DNA of 64,000 nt, taken from contig JAZBQD010000019.1 in assembly GCA_036583965.1 (NCBI GenBank), positions 2,967,006 to 3,031,005 on the forward strand. The letters run 5' to 3'. The notes under the pieces were generated by a model, which did not search any database, was not told the DNA's origin, and worked only from the letters and a program-made list of their open reading frames with translations. Both the position numbers and the translations under genes were made by a program. Of the stretch, positions 37,678-49,545 are shown one piece after another (the stretch's first letter is position 1; the number at the start of each line of letters is the position of its first letter). Source of the stretch: Prunella strophiata (taxonomy: Eukaryota > Chordata > Aves > Passeriformes > Prunellidae).

Positions 37678-40600
37678 CACTGGGGCTTTGTGGCACTGAG
37701 GTGACACAAGGCCATCCACTTTCTCCTTGCTCATGAGGCAAGTCCTTTCCTGTCAGGAGAGCAGAGAGTTTGGAGGTTGGAATATTGAGGGACAGGTTTC
37801 AGACACACAGCCCTGGAGACAGGGCCAGCCCTGTGGGACATCCTCTCCTTGGCCTCCCTCTCTTTGCCTGCCAGAGATGGTGAACTCCAAGGCAGGGCAG
37901 AAACCCCAGAATCTGGAGATGCTCCTCACCCTGAGTTCCCAGCAGATGGGAAAAGGGTCCTGTCATCCACAAGCCTCAGGGAACATTGGAATGATGGAGT
38001 CCCACCAGCTTTTCATGGCAAATTTGTCCACCAAGTTCTGGCTCCTCCAAGGCAAGGATGGAAGAAAATTCAGCAGCAATTTTTGTGGCAGATTCTTGCT
38101 TGGCCTGGCTGTGGCTCTTCCAGGGAGCAAAGGGAAGAGCCCCATGTCCTCACACAAGAACAAGGTCAGGAAATGCTTAGTCCATCCCTGCTCCTGGTTT
38201 TGCTGAGTCTGAAGTGAGCTGTCCAGAACAAGATAAACGGAGAGCAGCGGATGTGTGCAGGATGCCATGGGCTCTGTGCAAAACATCCTGTTGTGCTCTG
38301 CTTTGCAAAGTGGCAGGGACAAACACAGCTCATCAGGGTGGATGCAGGGCAAACTGTCCCATCTCTGCTTCAGGGAGCCTCCTTTAGGATGGAGAAACTC
38401 TGTCCTGCAACTCATCTGGGTGGCCTTAATTGCTGGCTGGGCTGAGCTTGGTGTCAAGGATCCTTCAGGAAAAATTAACTGCAGAGACAAACCCCCTGCT
38501 ACAGTGTCAGAGCAGGGCTGAGAGAAGGGAGGGGAAGGACCTGGCCCCCAAAGGATGGGTGGCTCTCCTAGATGTCACATTTTGCTCCACAAATGACACA
38601 TTCAACAGAAAACACTTTCACTCATCACTCATGTGGCCTCTGGATCGGGCCCACCCAAACCAACCACATCTGCCCCCAAAATCAGAAAACATCCACTTGT
38701 GTTTCACCTGCTTTCCTGGGAGCATTAACACCTTCCAGCCACATCAAACCTTCACCTTGAAAATTAAAGGGGAGAGGCAGAAAGGAAAGCCACAGAAAGC
38801 AGCAGCTTAGCCCCAGTTACAAACAGAACACCAATCCAAGAGGAGCTGACCTGCTACAGAAGGGCTGCTCCACACAGGGCTTGGGTCAAGCAGGGATCTG
38901 GGGATGCCACGTGGCAAAATGATGGGATGTGGGAGCAGTGTGGGGATCATTGTCCCCTGGTTGTCCCCAGGATGCTGGGATGCTGCCACCACCCCATTCC
39001 CAGGCCACGTCCAGCCTGCAGCTGCAGGCAGCCATCATCAGCCCTGGGGTCTGTCCCTCGTGGTTTGGGACTTTTTTTCCACAGAAGATGCTCCTAACCA
39101 AAACCAGATTTGAGTCCCAAATATCCCCAATCTCCCTTAAAGCTTACAAATCTTCCACACCTGTGTTTGCTCATTGCTGCTGCTGGGCCCTGCCCTGGGA
39201 AGGACAATGTTTATCCCACTCCTCCACAGCTATTTACAATGGGGTTTTTGCATGGAGATGGAGCACATATTTGTCTAATGGCAACAGGGCAGTGAATTTA
39301 ATTCTCCTCATTAACAGTCATCAGCTTAACGGGAAGCAATAAAAGATTTTTTTTATTTTTTTTTCCAAGAGCAGCTGCTTGTGAGATAATATTTATGGCC
39401 AGGACTGTCAGCAGGATGAGTGCATTGCTGGCTTGTGAGGGGGGAAACTGAGGCACGAGGCCATCCACTGACCCATCCTGGACCACACAGATGGAGGGAA
39501 GAAAATCCAGCTCTCCTCTCTCCCATCCTGAGGCCGTGCTGCCCCAAGCCATGCTGTTACAGGGAGCCAGCTATTCATCCCACAGGAATGGGAATTTCTG
39601 AGCAGTGCCATATTTCAGCACCTGAGGGAGTCACAGCAGGGCATCCCACCCTCTTTTTCCCCTCCATAAGCCACTTCCAAATCTCTGACTGGCTGGGGAC
39701 AGCAAATGCTCCTTCCCCTGTCCCCCCCCACTAGCCATCAAACCAGGAAAGGGCATTTTGACCCCATTCTGATGGTGAGAAACAGTTTTATCTGTGGGTG
39801 CTTCTCTTCTGAGCGTGGCTGGTGAGCTCCACAGTGAAACCTGGGATTGCAGGGGGTCCCTGAGTGACTTTGGGTCAAGGTGCTCACCTGACATCCTGTG
39901 CCCAAAGCTGCAGAGACCCCCAGCAGGGCAGAGCTGCTCTCTGCTCTCCTGAGAACATTTTGCTTTCCCATTGGAGTCACCTCCAAACAAGGACAGATTT
40001 TTGACCCTGTTGAATTGACCCATCTGGGATCTCTTTCTGATAACTGGATTTTCCTTTCCAGTTCCCCAAATGTTCCTGCTCAGAGATGAGCAGCCCTTCC
40101 CTCTCACTGGTATTTACCCCAAGACACACTCAAAATTCCCCTCCAGCCTCCCATTGTCCTGGCAGAACCTGACCAGGCTGTTCCCTAAGGCTGTTTGATC
40201 CTGATACCAGTCCAGTAAGGTCTGAAACAATTCCCCATGAATGCAGGGATCAGAAAACCAGTCAGCATTTAGCCCTGCCCTTGGCAGCTCTAGGGGAAAA
40301 TCCTTACTTTATCCATACCAAGTGCAATTTGGGCTCTCTTGAGTTGTTTTCTGACCAGCAAAGCCCCCAGGTCTTTGTTTTCATATCCAAGAGAGCTGCT
40401 CAGCTCTCCTGTGGAACCCTTCTCACTGCATTTCATTGCTTTTACCACCAAATTTTGCTCCCAGATTCCATCCTGCTACCGAGGCACATGTGAGTCCTGC
40501 TCAGTGCTACCATTGGTTAATCAAATTAAAAATATTATCTTTGCAAATGATCCTTGGGGACTGCCTCTTACTGGGAAGCTGTCCAACTCTACAAACTGTC

Positions 40601-41090
40601 TTTCAAGGAACACTGCCTTGATTATTTTTAATGCTTTCAAACACCAAAACAAACAGCAACTCCTCAAGCTGTATGTATTAAGTCTCTTCAAGTGACACCT
40701 AGAAATACCTGTTTCTGGTGCTCTGAGCCCAGAAATGGGAAGGATCAGGATGTCCCACAGGATGTCTTGCTTGGTGCCTCTGCCAGGGACACTCATGGTG
40801 TGAAGGCCCCTGGATGAGGGATCCTGTGCTGAAGAGCAGGAGGTGCCATGTGGGGTTGGAGCCCTTCTCAGACATCCAAGTAGGAGACAGTGATGGAACA
40901 AGGCCCTGGTTTTCCTCTTTGATGCAGAAAACAGCAGGAAACCCCCCCAGGACCAGCCCAGCAGCGTGGGGTGCCCTCAGAGCAGATGCAGAGCTCAGCC
41001 ATGAGCAGCCAGTGGAGCAATAGTGGGGCTTCATCCCTTTGGTCCCTGCTCCCCAAGGAGCTTCAGTCAGCCCAGAGAAGCATTTTCAGA
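37678..41090. other. Unique intergenic DNA, no gene seen
   Basis: Moderate GC, no recognised repeat. Frames of 158-175 residues at 37727-38490 and 39631-40107 occur on both strands of the same DNA and have no recognisable domain. Confidence 0.55.
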
Positions 41091-41181
41091 GAATCACAGA
41101 TTGGTTTGGGTTGGAATGGACCTTAAAGCTCATCTTGTTCTACCCCCTTCCATGCACAGGGACACTTTCCACTAGACCAGG
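41091..41181 (-). mobile_element. CR1 LINE 3' terminal fragment, minus orientation
   Basis: About 90 bp: GAATCACAGATTGGTTTGGG, GGACCTTAAAGCTCATC, then CAGGGACACTTTCCACTAGACCAGG. It is strongly 5'-truncated. Confidence 0.9.
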
Positions 41182-42420
41182 GAAAAATCAGGGAAAAAAG
41201 GACATGGGTGGCTCTTCACTGGGCTCCCCACTCCTCCTCCTTTGGAGATAACTGCTTAGTGTGGCATCCAAGCAGATTGTTTGCTTCTATTTATTTAATT
41301 CCCTTTTAAACATCCTTTAACCTGCACATCCTGTCCAGGGCTCCCCCAGTGAGGTGTAAAATCAGTTTGGCATTTCTGAGCTAATCTTGGCATGAAGGAT
41401 TTCACTGATTCCAGTACTAAATAGCAGGTGTGCATTACAGCCCAGACAAAACCCACAAAGCCAACAACAGCCATGCAGATTTGTCACCATCTTCCCTCAA
41501 ATCTGATACACAGAACAGTACAGTCTGTATCAGGAGATTATTTTGTAACATATAATCTCACATTACTGAAGGAACAGGTGAGGGATGGGTGGATTACCTG
41601 GAAACCCACTTGCTCTCTGCCTGTGGGACTCTACTGTGTCCAAAAACTTAAACTGTGGGGCATGAAGATGAACTTCTAGGTGATGGTTTCAAAGCCAATA
41701 AAAGGCAACAGTTCAAAAGGAATGGATAAACAAAATATGGGAATCCCTGGCACAGGATTACACTGAGAAAAAAAGATATAAAACTTATAAAGCAATTCTA
41801 TAAATGACTGGATGTAAAGTTCACAGTGGCCTATTAAATACAGTGACCCTGATTTTGGATCTGGAAGCTCTGACCTGTAAATAGCTGATGGGTGCTGCAG
41901 AAAAATGTTGTTAGAGGCCTGTTGTGTTCCTGCCTTCTCCCACAGCAGTAGGTGGACTTTTGGAGAGAATTGGAACAGGCTTTTTTCCTTTTTGTCATTG
42001 TGACTATAGAGTAACTTCCACATTTTCCATCCATACTCTGCTAGAACTGGAAGCCAATGTTTCCTCTGGGAGCCCTGTGGTCTCCCTGGATCTGCACATC
42101 TGTGATCCCCAGGAAAAGGGAGAATCAAACCAGAAGTGGAAAGGAAAATCTGCAACTAGAAATACATTCTGTGCCAACACCTGAATGAAGACTGTAAGAA
42201 ATGCTGATGGTGCAAAGCACCTGGAGATGCAGCTGTGCCTGGAGCACAGGGACAGATCCAAAGCATAGGGCTGGGTTTGGATGAGGATTTGCTTGGCAAC
42301 CTGATGTTATATAATGGGCAGCTCATCACAGGTCCTTCCTAGGATGAAATCCTACTGGTGATGAGCAAAAGGTCCAGGCAGCCCTTGTGGTCTGTAACAC
42401 AACTCTGGGGCTGGGAGAGA
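41182..42420. other. Unique intergenic DNA, nothing recognised
   Basis: No repeat or gene seen. The 159-residue minus frame (41676-42155) is unmatched to anything I know. Confidence 0.55.
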
Positions 42421-42563
42421 ATCCCCATCCCTGGAAGTGTCCAAGGCCAGGCTGGACAGGGCTTGGAGCAACCTGGGATAGTGGAAGGTGTCCCTGCCAT
42501 GGCAGGGGGCTGGAATGAGATGGGCTTTAAGGTCCCTCCCAACCCAAACCATTCTGAGATTTT
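42421..42563 (+). mobile_element. CR1 LINE 3' fragment, plus orientation
   Basis: Sense CR1 end: CATCCCTGGAAGTGTCCAAGG, GGACAGGGCTTGGAGCAACC, CCCTGCCATGGCAGGGGG, ending CCAACCCAAACCATTCTGAG. A second partial CR1 end follows directly. Confidence 0.92.
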
Positions 42564-42568
42564 ATGTC

Positions 42569-42647
42569 CCTGCTCATTGCAGGGGGGTTGGACTACAAGT
42601 CCCTTTAAAGGTCCCTTCCATTCCAAAGAGTTCTGTGGTTCTGTGAT
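42569..42647 (+). mobile_element. Second CR1-like 3' end, plus orientation, directly after the first
   Basis: A second, diverged 3' end in the same orientation: CATTGCAGGGGGGTTGGAC, AAAGGTCCCTTCCATTCC, then TTCTGTGGTTCTGTGAT, which corresponds to the CR1 terminal 8-bp repeat. Either a separate insertion or a duplicated end. Confidence 0.8.
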
Positions 42648-45600
42648 GCCTCTCCTGGACATGGATCCCATTAACTCCACTGCCATTGCTCAGAAAATGG
42701 GCTCAGAGCAGCTCTCCCTCCACAAGGCCAAACCAGAGTTCTGGGAGAACTCAAGGGATCAGTGGGATCCTGCTGTTCTTGTGTAAAACATGGAATCAAG
42801 GCACGAGCAGGAGGCAGTGGATGAAAAAATGCTGACTGTGTGAAAAACAGCACAGGGCTCCAAGCTGGGACAAGTTCTGGATGGACCACTCAGAACCAAA
42901 GTCCCAGCACATTTTTTTCATCTGCTGGGTGGAATAAATGACTCACAGATGATCCAGCACAGCCAGAGTTCCCCATGGAACCTTCAGACCTCCTTGAGCT
43001 CTGCTAAGGTGCAAGTGATGGGATTTCTCCTTCACTGATTGTGTCTTAATGGATGCTCTGCAGTCGACTAAGGAGCAAGTTTGAGGCACTTCCTTAGGAA
43101 GCCAGGTGAAAATAAAGTATTTAAAATCCTATTTTACACTTTCAGAATTGAATGCAGGATCCATGAAGTGGATGAGCATTGTCTGGGCCATTTCTAATGC
43201 TCCCTGTCATTATCACTCCTGCCTAGAAAACAACATGGACTTTGTAGCTTCATCTCCATTGTATTATACAGGAATCCACCTCTGGTTTGAGGTGAAGTGA
43301 TGGATCTGCAGGAGGCCAGACTCTAGACAAGAGAAGAGTTTTGTGCCACACCAGAGGACAGGGAGAGAGGTGTTAGACACCTCTTCTGGCTCTGCCTGCT
43401 CTTCTCACATGACTCTGCCCAAGTCTCTTCTTTGAGTGCTCAAAATCTTTATCTATAGGGGGTCAGTGATATCTCCTCTTACCTGCTTTAGTCCTGTGAT
43501 TTCAGATACAGACTCCACAGCAGAGGATCTTCAGACCTGCTTTCATGCTATGAAACCCCAGGATAAAGAGAACAAAGCCTCTGCTGATGCCAAGATTTCC
43601 AAGCCATCCCAGCCTGCCTTTGCTCATCATTTTGTGATGGGTGAGAAATTTTCCAGAGGTGTCCAAGCAGCAGGGAAGGGCCCAGTCTTCCTTGCTGGCT
43701 CTGCAGCAAAGCCTCTGTGCTCCTCCCAGAACAGCAACGTACAAACCTTGGTGCTTCTCTTTCAAACCCACTTTGCATTTTTAGAAAATAATTTGCAAAA
43801 CCTCTGCCCCTGTGGCTACAAGCAAAGCCTGGCTGTCTGTGCAGCCTCCTCAGCCATGGCATCTCTGGGGCAGCAGCTTTGCTCAGTGTGATGCTGGGGG
43901 TGGATTTACAGCTGGGAGTAGAAAGTCCTGCCTGAAGACCCTTGGGATCCTAAAGCCAGCAGGAAAAGGGTTGGGGATGGGATCAGTGTAACCACAGGTC
44001 TCCGGGGGGAGCTCCTGACACATGGCAGAGCCTGGGACCCTGTTTTCCAGCACACCTGATCCCACACTCTCACCTGTGCTCAGCAAAAACATCATTCCAG
44101 AGCATCCAGTGGCTCTCACCACCACCACAGTGACCATTGGAGCACAGGGAGCTGGCAAACCTCACTGAGATCTCCTCATTTCCTATGTCCATAAGCCACA
44201 CTGACAGCACTTTTTAGGTATCCAAAGCCACAGCCTTCCTGGGGAAGGCACAGAGAAGTCTCATCATGGTGAGCTGTAGATCATCTCCCATCCAGCTCAC
44301 ACTTCTGGGAATGCTGGTCCATGGACACAGCCACCAGAAGGACACCAGATGGTGGGAAGTGGCTGCACACCCACCTTCAACCTGCTCCCCTTTCATTCAC
44401 AGCTTGGACTGAGTAAGGGGGGATTAAACTGATATGCCTTATCTCAGACCTCCCAGGGATCCCTGCACCAGCCAACACAAACACAGCTCTCGCTCTGAAA
44501 TAAGTCACATTTGCAAAGAGTGAGTTCCATGGTCAGAGGGATGATGGCATGGTACATTTGCCATATTTTTAATCAAAGATAAGCACTGGCTGCCTGAGAC
44601 TAAGCCTCACTCCAGGTCTGCCCTGTTCCAACCAAACCAGTGCCTCTATGGCACAGAGCACTTGTCAAACAGACAGGATTGGTCACCACATTAATTCCAG
44701 CACAGGATTAAACTCCATAACTGCTGCAAGAAATGCACAAAACAATGGCCAGAAACACTAGGTGGAATTCCAGGGTCTCTCCACACCCACACTTCACTCC
44801 CAGCTTCCCAAAAGCAACCCCACTCCTCCTTGCCTGGATGGTGAAGAGAGCTCAGGTCAACACCATTAAAACACAGCACAAGTTGAAGTGGGGGGGGAAA
44901 AAACACCACTGGCTGTCAGATGGAAACTAGAAAGGGACTAATTCTGGCTTCACTTCAGTTTTGGTGTGTTTTCCTATTTTTAAATGATTTAGCAGTTTGG
45001 CCATTTTGCTAAGTGTCTCTCCAATCACACAAGGTTGTGCAGCAATTTACCACCCATATGTGACAAGGACACACATGAGGAAGGGAAGGAATCCTCAGCC
45101 CCTGTGTTCTGTGTAAAATGCAGAAGTTCAGCAGTGATGAATAAATTCCTTAATGCATCCATGAGTATCTTGTCCCTGAGATCACATTTACTGTCAGCAG
45201 GTTTATAGCCACACAGTTTAGATTCCTATAAATTTTACATACTTTTTTTAAACAGTTGACTTTTTTCCTACACTTTCTGAGCAGAACACCTCGTGTAGGA
45301 TCTCAGCAGCACAGGCTAAGGAAAACCTCCCAAAGGCCTCAGGACAAGAGCACCTACAGAAAAGCAAGTGCCTGTGCCTCCACAGGGTCAAAGCTTTGAT
45401 TTCATCATTCGAAACGCAATGCAAAAAGAAGCACCAAAATAAACAGCTCCATAAAGCAGCAGGAACGCAGCAAAGCAGGAGGCTCCTCCAGCGAGGATGA
45501 CCTAAATCCAAGAGGCATTTGTGCAGATGCTGCTCAGCTCCACAACACCCTCACAGCCTCCAGGACAGCCCGGGATTCACCAACCAACAGGAGAGCAAAC

Positions 45601-45739
45601 CTGGGAGAAGCCTCTTTGTTTTTAGTAAAGTCACAGTGATTTTCTTTAATTTTATTTTTTTTTTCCAAGGTGTCCTCCCACAGTGGCTGCCCCACATCCA
45701 GGGCTGCCTGGGGGCCCGGAGCCCCCTTTTCCCACCCGA
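42648..45739. other. Unique intergenic DNA, no gene seen
   Basis: Single-copy sequence downstream of BMP4. The 151-residue plus frame at 43436-43891 has no recognisable domain. No mobile element identified. Confidence 0.55.
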
Positions 45740-45870
45740 CCCCGAGCCGGGGTTATCGAGGGAGATGTGTGTAATTGCCCTGTCAGGCAGCTGAAAGGCG
45801 CTCGCCTTTAGCTGATGCCACTTCAAAATGAAATTCTTTCTTTGGCATGGCTATGTCTGATATGCAGGCA
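45740..45870. promoter_or_regulatory. Candidate enhancer about 1.3 kb downstream of BMP4
   Basis: A compact stretch with TGTAATTGCCCTGTCAGGC, then CAGCTGAAAGGCGCTCGCC and TTTAGCTGATGCCACTTC. It combines a homeodomain-type TAATTG, a MEIS-like TGTCAGG and a CAGCTG E-box with retained CpGs. Adjacent DNA (45690-46100) is also CpG-richer than usual. Function is inferred. Confidence 0.35.
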
Positions 45871-47144
45871 TCAAAGGGGAGGCAGCAGGTCGCCGATGCC
45901 CCAGGCCACACATTTCCCTTCTAAAGGCAGGAATGAGAGTGTCAGCTCGGGGCCGAGGGGGCCCCGGAGACCCAACACCCATCGCTCCTCCATGGGGTGC
46001 TGGGAGCCGGGGAGGAGCCCCCAGCACCCGGGGGCTCTCCGGCAGCAGAGGGGACCCTGTGGCCTGAACACCGCAGGGATGGAGGGCTGGGAAAGCCTCA
46101 GTGGCACGGAGGAGGTCGAGGGCTGGGGATTTTTCTTTCCAAGAGAACCACAGGGCCACGCTCTCCTCCCCCCCGCAGCTCCCATCTCCTCTCTCCACCT
46201 GCACTCTTCAGGGAGCCAAAGCTTTTGGCAAGCTTTCCGCTCCGGTTTTTATTGGTTTCAACTAAGCTGCCCCTCTCGGAGGGTTGGAAAGCTTCAATCA
46301 TTAAAGGAATAGAAGGAAAAAAAAATGAAAGAAGGAAAAGAATCATGCACCCTTCACCCTGCTGTCCCTTCCCCACTCCCACGATGGCCCCACACCACCC
46401 ATCCCAGGCACAGCTCTCTATTTTCCAAGCCAAACACAGCCCCTCCAATGCATTTGAGGCAGGGTTTTCATGGCCCTGGACACCTCCAACTGTACCTGCT
46501 CAGCTCCAATCACCTTCCTGCTCGGAAGCAATTTAGAAAGGACACAGCACAGGTAGCTATTAGCTAACACATATTTAACTGCTCCAGATATCTTTTTTTT
46601 TCTTTTTTTTTTTTTTTTTTTGGCATTGTAATGGAGTGATTTGATCTTCAAAGGACCTGTGGAAACCTTTGAAGCTTCCCAATCTCCAGTGGGGAGGGGA
46701 GTAGGGGGGGGAAATGTTAATAGTTTTAAAACCTGGGGAATCCTGAAGTCAGAGAAAGGGTATAAAACCCAGCGGGTTTAGCATAAAGCCCTCAGGTAAA
46801 TCTTCACCTTCTTTTCAAATGCATTTTTGGTGGGTTGCTTTGGAAAGGCTTGGGCCAGGTTAGCAAGGTCGGCTCTATTCCCAGCGGCTCTTAAATCTCC
46901 AGGGACCCTCATCTCCCACGTGGCACAGCCCCAGCACCAGGAGATCCGCGGTACCTCGGCGAGAAATAGAAAGACTAAAATTTGCAAAGCCTTTAAGTGA
47001 AAAGAGGGTGGAGGGGGGAAAGGAGTGGAGAAGGAGGGAGCGAGGGGGGTAAGAAGATAAGGAGACAAAATAAACTCCCGGCTGCACTCCCAGCCAGCAC
47101 AGCCTCAGCAGCACCCTGAGAGGCGAGACACAAAATGCATTTAC
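45871..47144. other. BMP4 3' flank, no gene seen
   Basis: Moderately GC-rich to 46220, then mixed, with a T run at 46591-46621. A TATAAAACCC at 46761-46770 has no gene attached. Antisense and sense frames up to 179 residues are chance frames. Confidence 0.6.
46591..46621. repeat. T-rich run
   Basis: About 30 bases of T with single C interruptions. Confidence 0.9.
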
Positions 47145-47357
47145 CTTTAAAATAATGACTCATTTTATTTTTTTCTTTTAATATGTAGTTATAAATATAT
47201 TTTGTCAAAATATATGATCATTATTGTCAAAAACATTTGCACATAAAGTCATAAATAAGGTCAAGGTGAACGTTTAGTTTAGAGAAGAGTCCAGCTATAG
47301 CAAGCAGTTCTGGGGTGGGACGGGAGGGAGAGAGAAGGGGAGGAGAGGGGAAGGGGG
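47145..47357 (-). promoter_or_regulatory. BMP4: BMP4 3' UTR with polyadenylation signal
   Basis: After the stop codon on the minus strand there is a GA/CT-rich stretch (47280-47357), followed by a very AT-rich 130 bp. AATAAA lies at 47164-47169, set in an A-rich context just before a GTCATTATTTTAAAGG end. From memory, mammalian BMP4 transcripts end in a very similar AT-rich sequence, which suggests that this short 3' UTR is conserved. Alignment would be needed to confirm it. Confidence 0.75.
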
Positions 47358-48199
47358 TCAGCGGCACCCGCACCCCTCCACCACCATCTCCTGGTAGTTT
47401 TTCAGGACCACCTTGTCATACTCATCCAGGTAGAGCATGGAGATGGCGCTGAGCTCCGTGGGCACGCAGCAGGCCTTGGGAATGCTGGAGTTCACGGAGT
47501 TCACCAGCGTCTGCACGATGGCGTGGTTCGTGGAGTTGAGGTGGTCGGCCAGAGGGAAGGGGCAGTCCCCGTGGCAGTAAAACGCCTGGTACCCCGGGGG
47601 TGCCACGATCCAGTCGTTCCAGCCCACGTCGCTGAAATCCACATAGAGGGCATGGCGGCGGCAGTTTTTTTTGTTCTTGCGGGAACGCTGGTGCTTGGGG
47701 CTCCGGCGGGCTCTGCGGGTCAGAGCGTGGCCTCGCCCGTCGTGCCCAAAAGTGACCAGGAGCGGCCTGAGCTGCGCCCAGTCCCCACGCCCTTGAGGTA
47801 AAGATCGGCTAATCCTGACGTGTTTGCCCTGATGAGTCTGTGCGTGGTGGAGGTGGGTGACCTCGATCACCAGCCCGTGGTTCGGCTGCTTGTCCTTGGT
47901 CCACCGGATCACGGCCGGGCTCACATCAAAGGTCTCCCAGCGCGTCACGTTGTGGTGCACCAGCCGCGTGTCCAGCAGGCGCGTAATGGCCTGGGCGCGC
48001 TCCGACAGCGGCTTCATCACTTCGTAAATGTTTATCCGGTGGAAGCCCCTCTCCCACGCCGCGCTCGGCTCCTCCACCTGCTCCCGGTACAGCCGCAGCT
48101 CCGCCGAGGAGATCACCTCGTTTTCCGGCACGCTGCTGAGGTTGAAGACGAAGCGGATCCGGGGAGCCTCGCTGGGACCCGGGACGGTCTCCAGGTGCT
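47145..48199 (-). other. BMP4: BMP4 exon 3: rest of prodomain, mature ligand, 3' UTR
   Basis: The acceptor at 48201-48200 (CTCTCCTCCAG) joins to AGCACCTGG, restoring the expected HHEEHLE reading across the junction. The stop codon is at 47358-47360. About 210 nt of AT-rich 3' UTR follow, to a predicted cleavage site near 47145, downstream of an AATAAA at 47164-47169. The cleavage position is inferred from spacing only. Confidence 0.85.
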
Positions 48200-48560
48200 C
48201 TGGAGGAGAGCAGGGAAGGGGGGGAAGAGGTGAGACAAGCAAAGAAGAGCACGTCAGCCTCGGGGCACACGGCCCCGGCACAGCCACAGCTCACACCCAC
48301 GCTTCACCTGCCCGGCAGCCGCCGGCCTGCTCTGCGCTGCCCCACGCATCCCTCCCGGCCGCACCGGGAGCGGCTCCTGCCCCGGCACCGCTGGCTCACC
48401 CGCGCCTCGAGCACTCCACCCCTTCCCATCTCGCCTCCCCCAGTTCAGGGAGGCTTTTTCCCTTTAGCTTTTCCTCCCCCAGTCTCTCCAAAATCATGTC
48501 CCCGGCGAGATGCGGCGCCACGGAGCACAGAGGTGCCTTGTTACGGGGGGCAGGGGGAGA
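47350..48560. other. CpG-rich block over BMP4 exon 3 and intron end
   Basis: CpG stays frequent through the second coding exon and the adjoining intron. This explains the long antisense frames at 47523-47801, 47820-48233 and 48028-48603, which are not separate genes. Retained CpG suggests a largely unmethylated germ-line state across the gene body. Confidence 0.6.
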
Positions 48561-49538
48561 AAGAGAAGCAAATTCCAACGCAGTAATGATGCGGCTGGAT
48601 TAATAATTCAGATTTACTTTGGAAAAGAAACATCCGCTAGGAAACATTTGGATCAGATTACAAGGGTCTATTGAATAAACCTTATAAACACACAGCTGTA
48701 AGTATTAAATTCGAGTCGGGGTTTGGGGGGATTTTTTTTTTCCTTTTTTCTTTTTTTTTTTTTTTTTTTCCTTAAGAGTAAAAGCAGGCAGCAATTGCTT
48801 TGATAGTTCAAAAGAAACACTCCAGGGGCGAGATCCCGCCCTCGCTTTGCTCCCGCATCCGATCCAGAGCCATTAAATCCACGCGAGCCCAGGCAGTGAC
48901 CCCGAGGCAGAGGCACCGAAGGAAACTCACTGTTGTCAACAGAAGCAAAAGCACTTCAAAATATGGTCAAGCTCGGGTTAAGCACAGGATGCTGGAAAAA
49001 ACAGCGAGCAGCACGCCTGTCACCCACACACGGCAGGCTGGGGGGGTGGTTTTCCTCCCATAAATTTAGGGCCGGGCACGTCCTGCTTCTAAAGGCATTT
49101 GTGGGCTTCCAAACGCAAGGAAATCCCGATCGCTACCGGGGCTGGGAATCCAGCCTCCCATCACTGACCTTCATGGTGGAAACTCCTCACGGTGTTTGCC
49201 CGGCTGGTCGATCGCTCAGGGTACTGCAGGCTAATTTCCTGGAGGCTTTCCTCCTCTTCTCCGGACTGGAGTCGATAGAGATCCAGCATGTAACTAGGAA
49301 TGACGGCTGACTTGCTGGGCTGAGGCCGCCTTCGGAGCCCAAACATCTGCAGCAGAGTTGTTTCGAAACCCCGCAAGAGTTCATGGCTTTGGGCAGAGCG
49401 GCGTCCGGATCCGGCTTGTCCCTGAAGCTCTGCCACTTTCTTCCTGCCGGTCTCAGGGATTAGGCTAGCATGGTTAGTACCTCCTAGAAGGACTTGGCAT
49501 AGTAGGATGACCATCAGCATTCGGTTACCAGGAATCAT
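47358..49538 (-). CDS. BMP4: Bone morphogenetic protein 4 precursor, two coding exons
   Basis: Secreted TGF-beta superfamily ligand that signals through BMP type I/II receptors to SMAD1/5. The coding sequence is join(47358..48199, 49169..49538) on the minus strand: 1212 nt, 403 residues, close to the usual 400-410 for the family. The first exon supplies a start at 49538, a hydrophobic signal peptide (about residues 1-20) and the first prodomain part. The intron is phase 1 with a GTCAGT donor and a CTCCTCCAG acceptor, and it splits a Glu codon (residue 124). The second exon completes the prodomain. It carries a secondary RISR site ending at residue 255 and the main furin site RARR at 286-289, and then a 114-residue mature ligand with all seven cystine-knot cysteines (mature 14, 43, 47, 78, 79, 111, 113). 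N-glycosylation motifs lie at 143, 207, 345 and 360. The [10 protein letters not shown] and [12 protein letters not shown] motifs separate it from BMP2. The frame is intact, with no sign of decay. Confidence 0.98.
48200..49168 (-). other. BMP4: BMP4 intron between the two coding exons
   Basis: A 969-bp phase-1 intron with GT-AG ends and a long pyrimidine tract before the acceptor (complement of 48202-48235). It is GC-rich near the downstream exon (48260-48560) and contains a 41-bp T-rich tract on the plus strand at 48731-48771. The ORFs seen in it on either strand have no recognisable protein similarity. Confidence 0.85.
48731..48771. repeat. T-rich run in the BMP4 intron
   Basis: T runs with CC and C interruptions on the plus strand (A-rich in the transcript), mid-intron. 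Confidence 0.9.
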
Positions 49539-49545
49539 GGTGTCT
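49169..49545 (-). other. BMP4: BMP4 exon 2: 7 nt of leader plus first coding exon
   Basis: On the minus strand a polypyrimidine-poor but plausible acceptor (TTTACACCCCAG) precedes AGACACC and then the ATG at 49538. The exon runs to a GAAG|GTCAGT donor at 49169/49168. It encodes residues 1-123 and the first base of codon 124: the signal peptide, then prodomain with the MFGLRRRP and [12 protein letters not shown] motifs typical of BMP2/4. The ORF extends upstream of this ATG in the same frame, but that extension is intron sequence. The initiator chosen is the one that begins the conserved MIPGNRML signal peptide. Confidence 0.93.

Noticed and set aside
46761..46770. TATAAAACCC as a promoter
   Set aside because: No gene or CpG-rich start follows on the plus strand before the BMP4 3' end. 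Single motifs of this kind are expected by chance.
48200..48287. Start at 48287 for the second BMP4 frame
   Set aside because: This part is intron. The acceptor at 48200 and the split Glu codon join it to the upstream exon.
47523..48603. Plus-strand ORFs of 92-191 residues across BMP4
   Set aside because: They are antisense to the BMP4 coding exon and intron in CpG-rich DNA with few stop codons. They have no independent domain.
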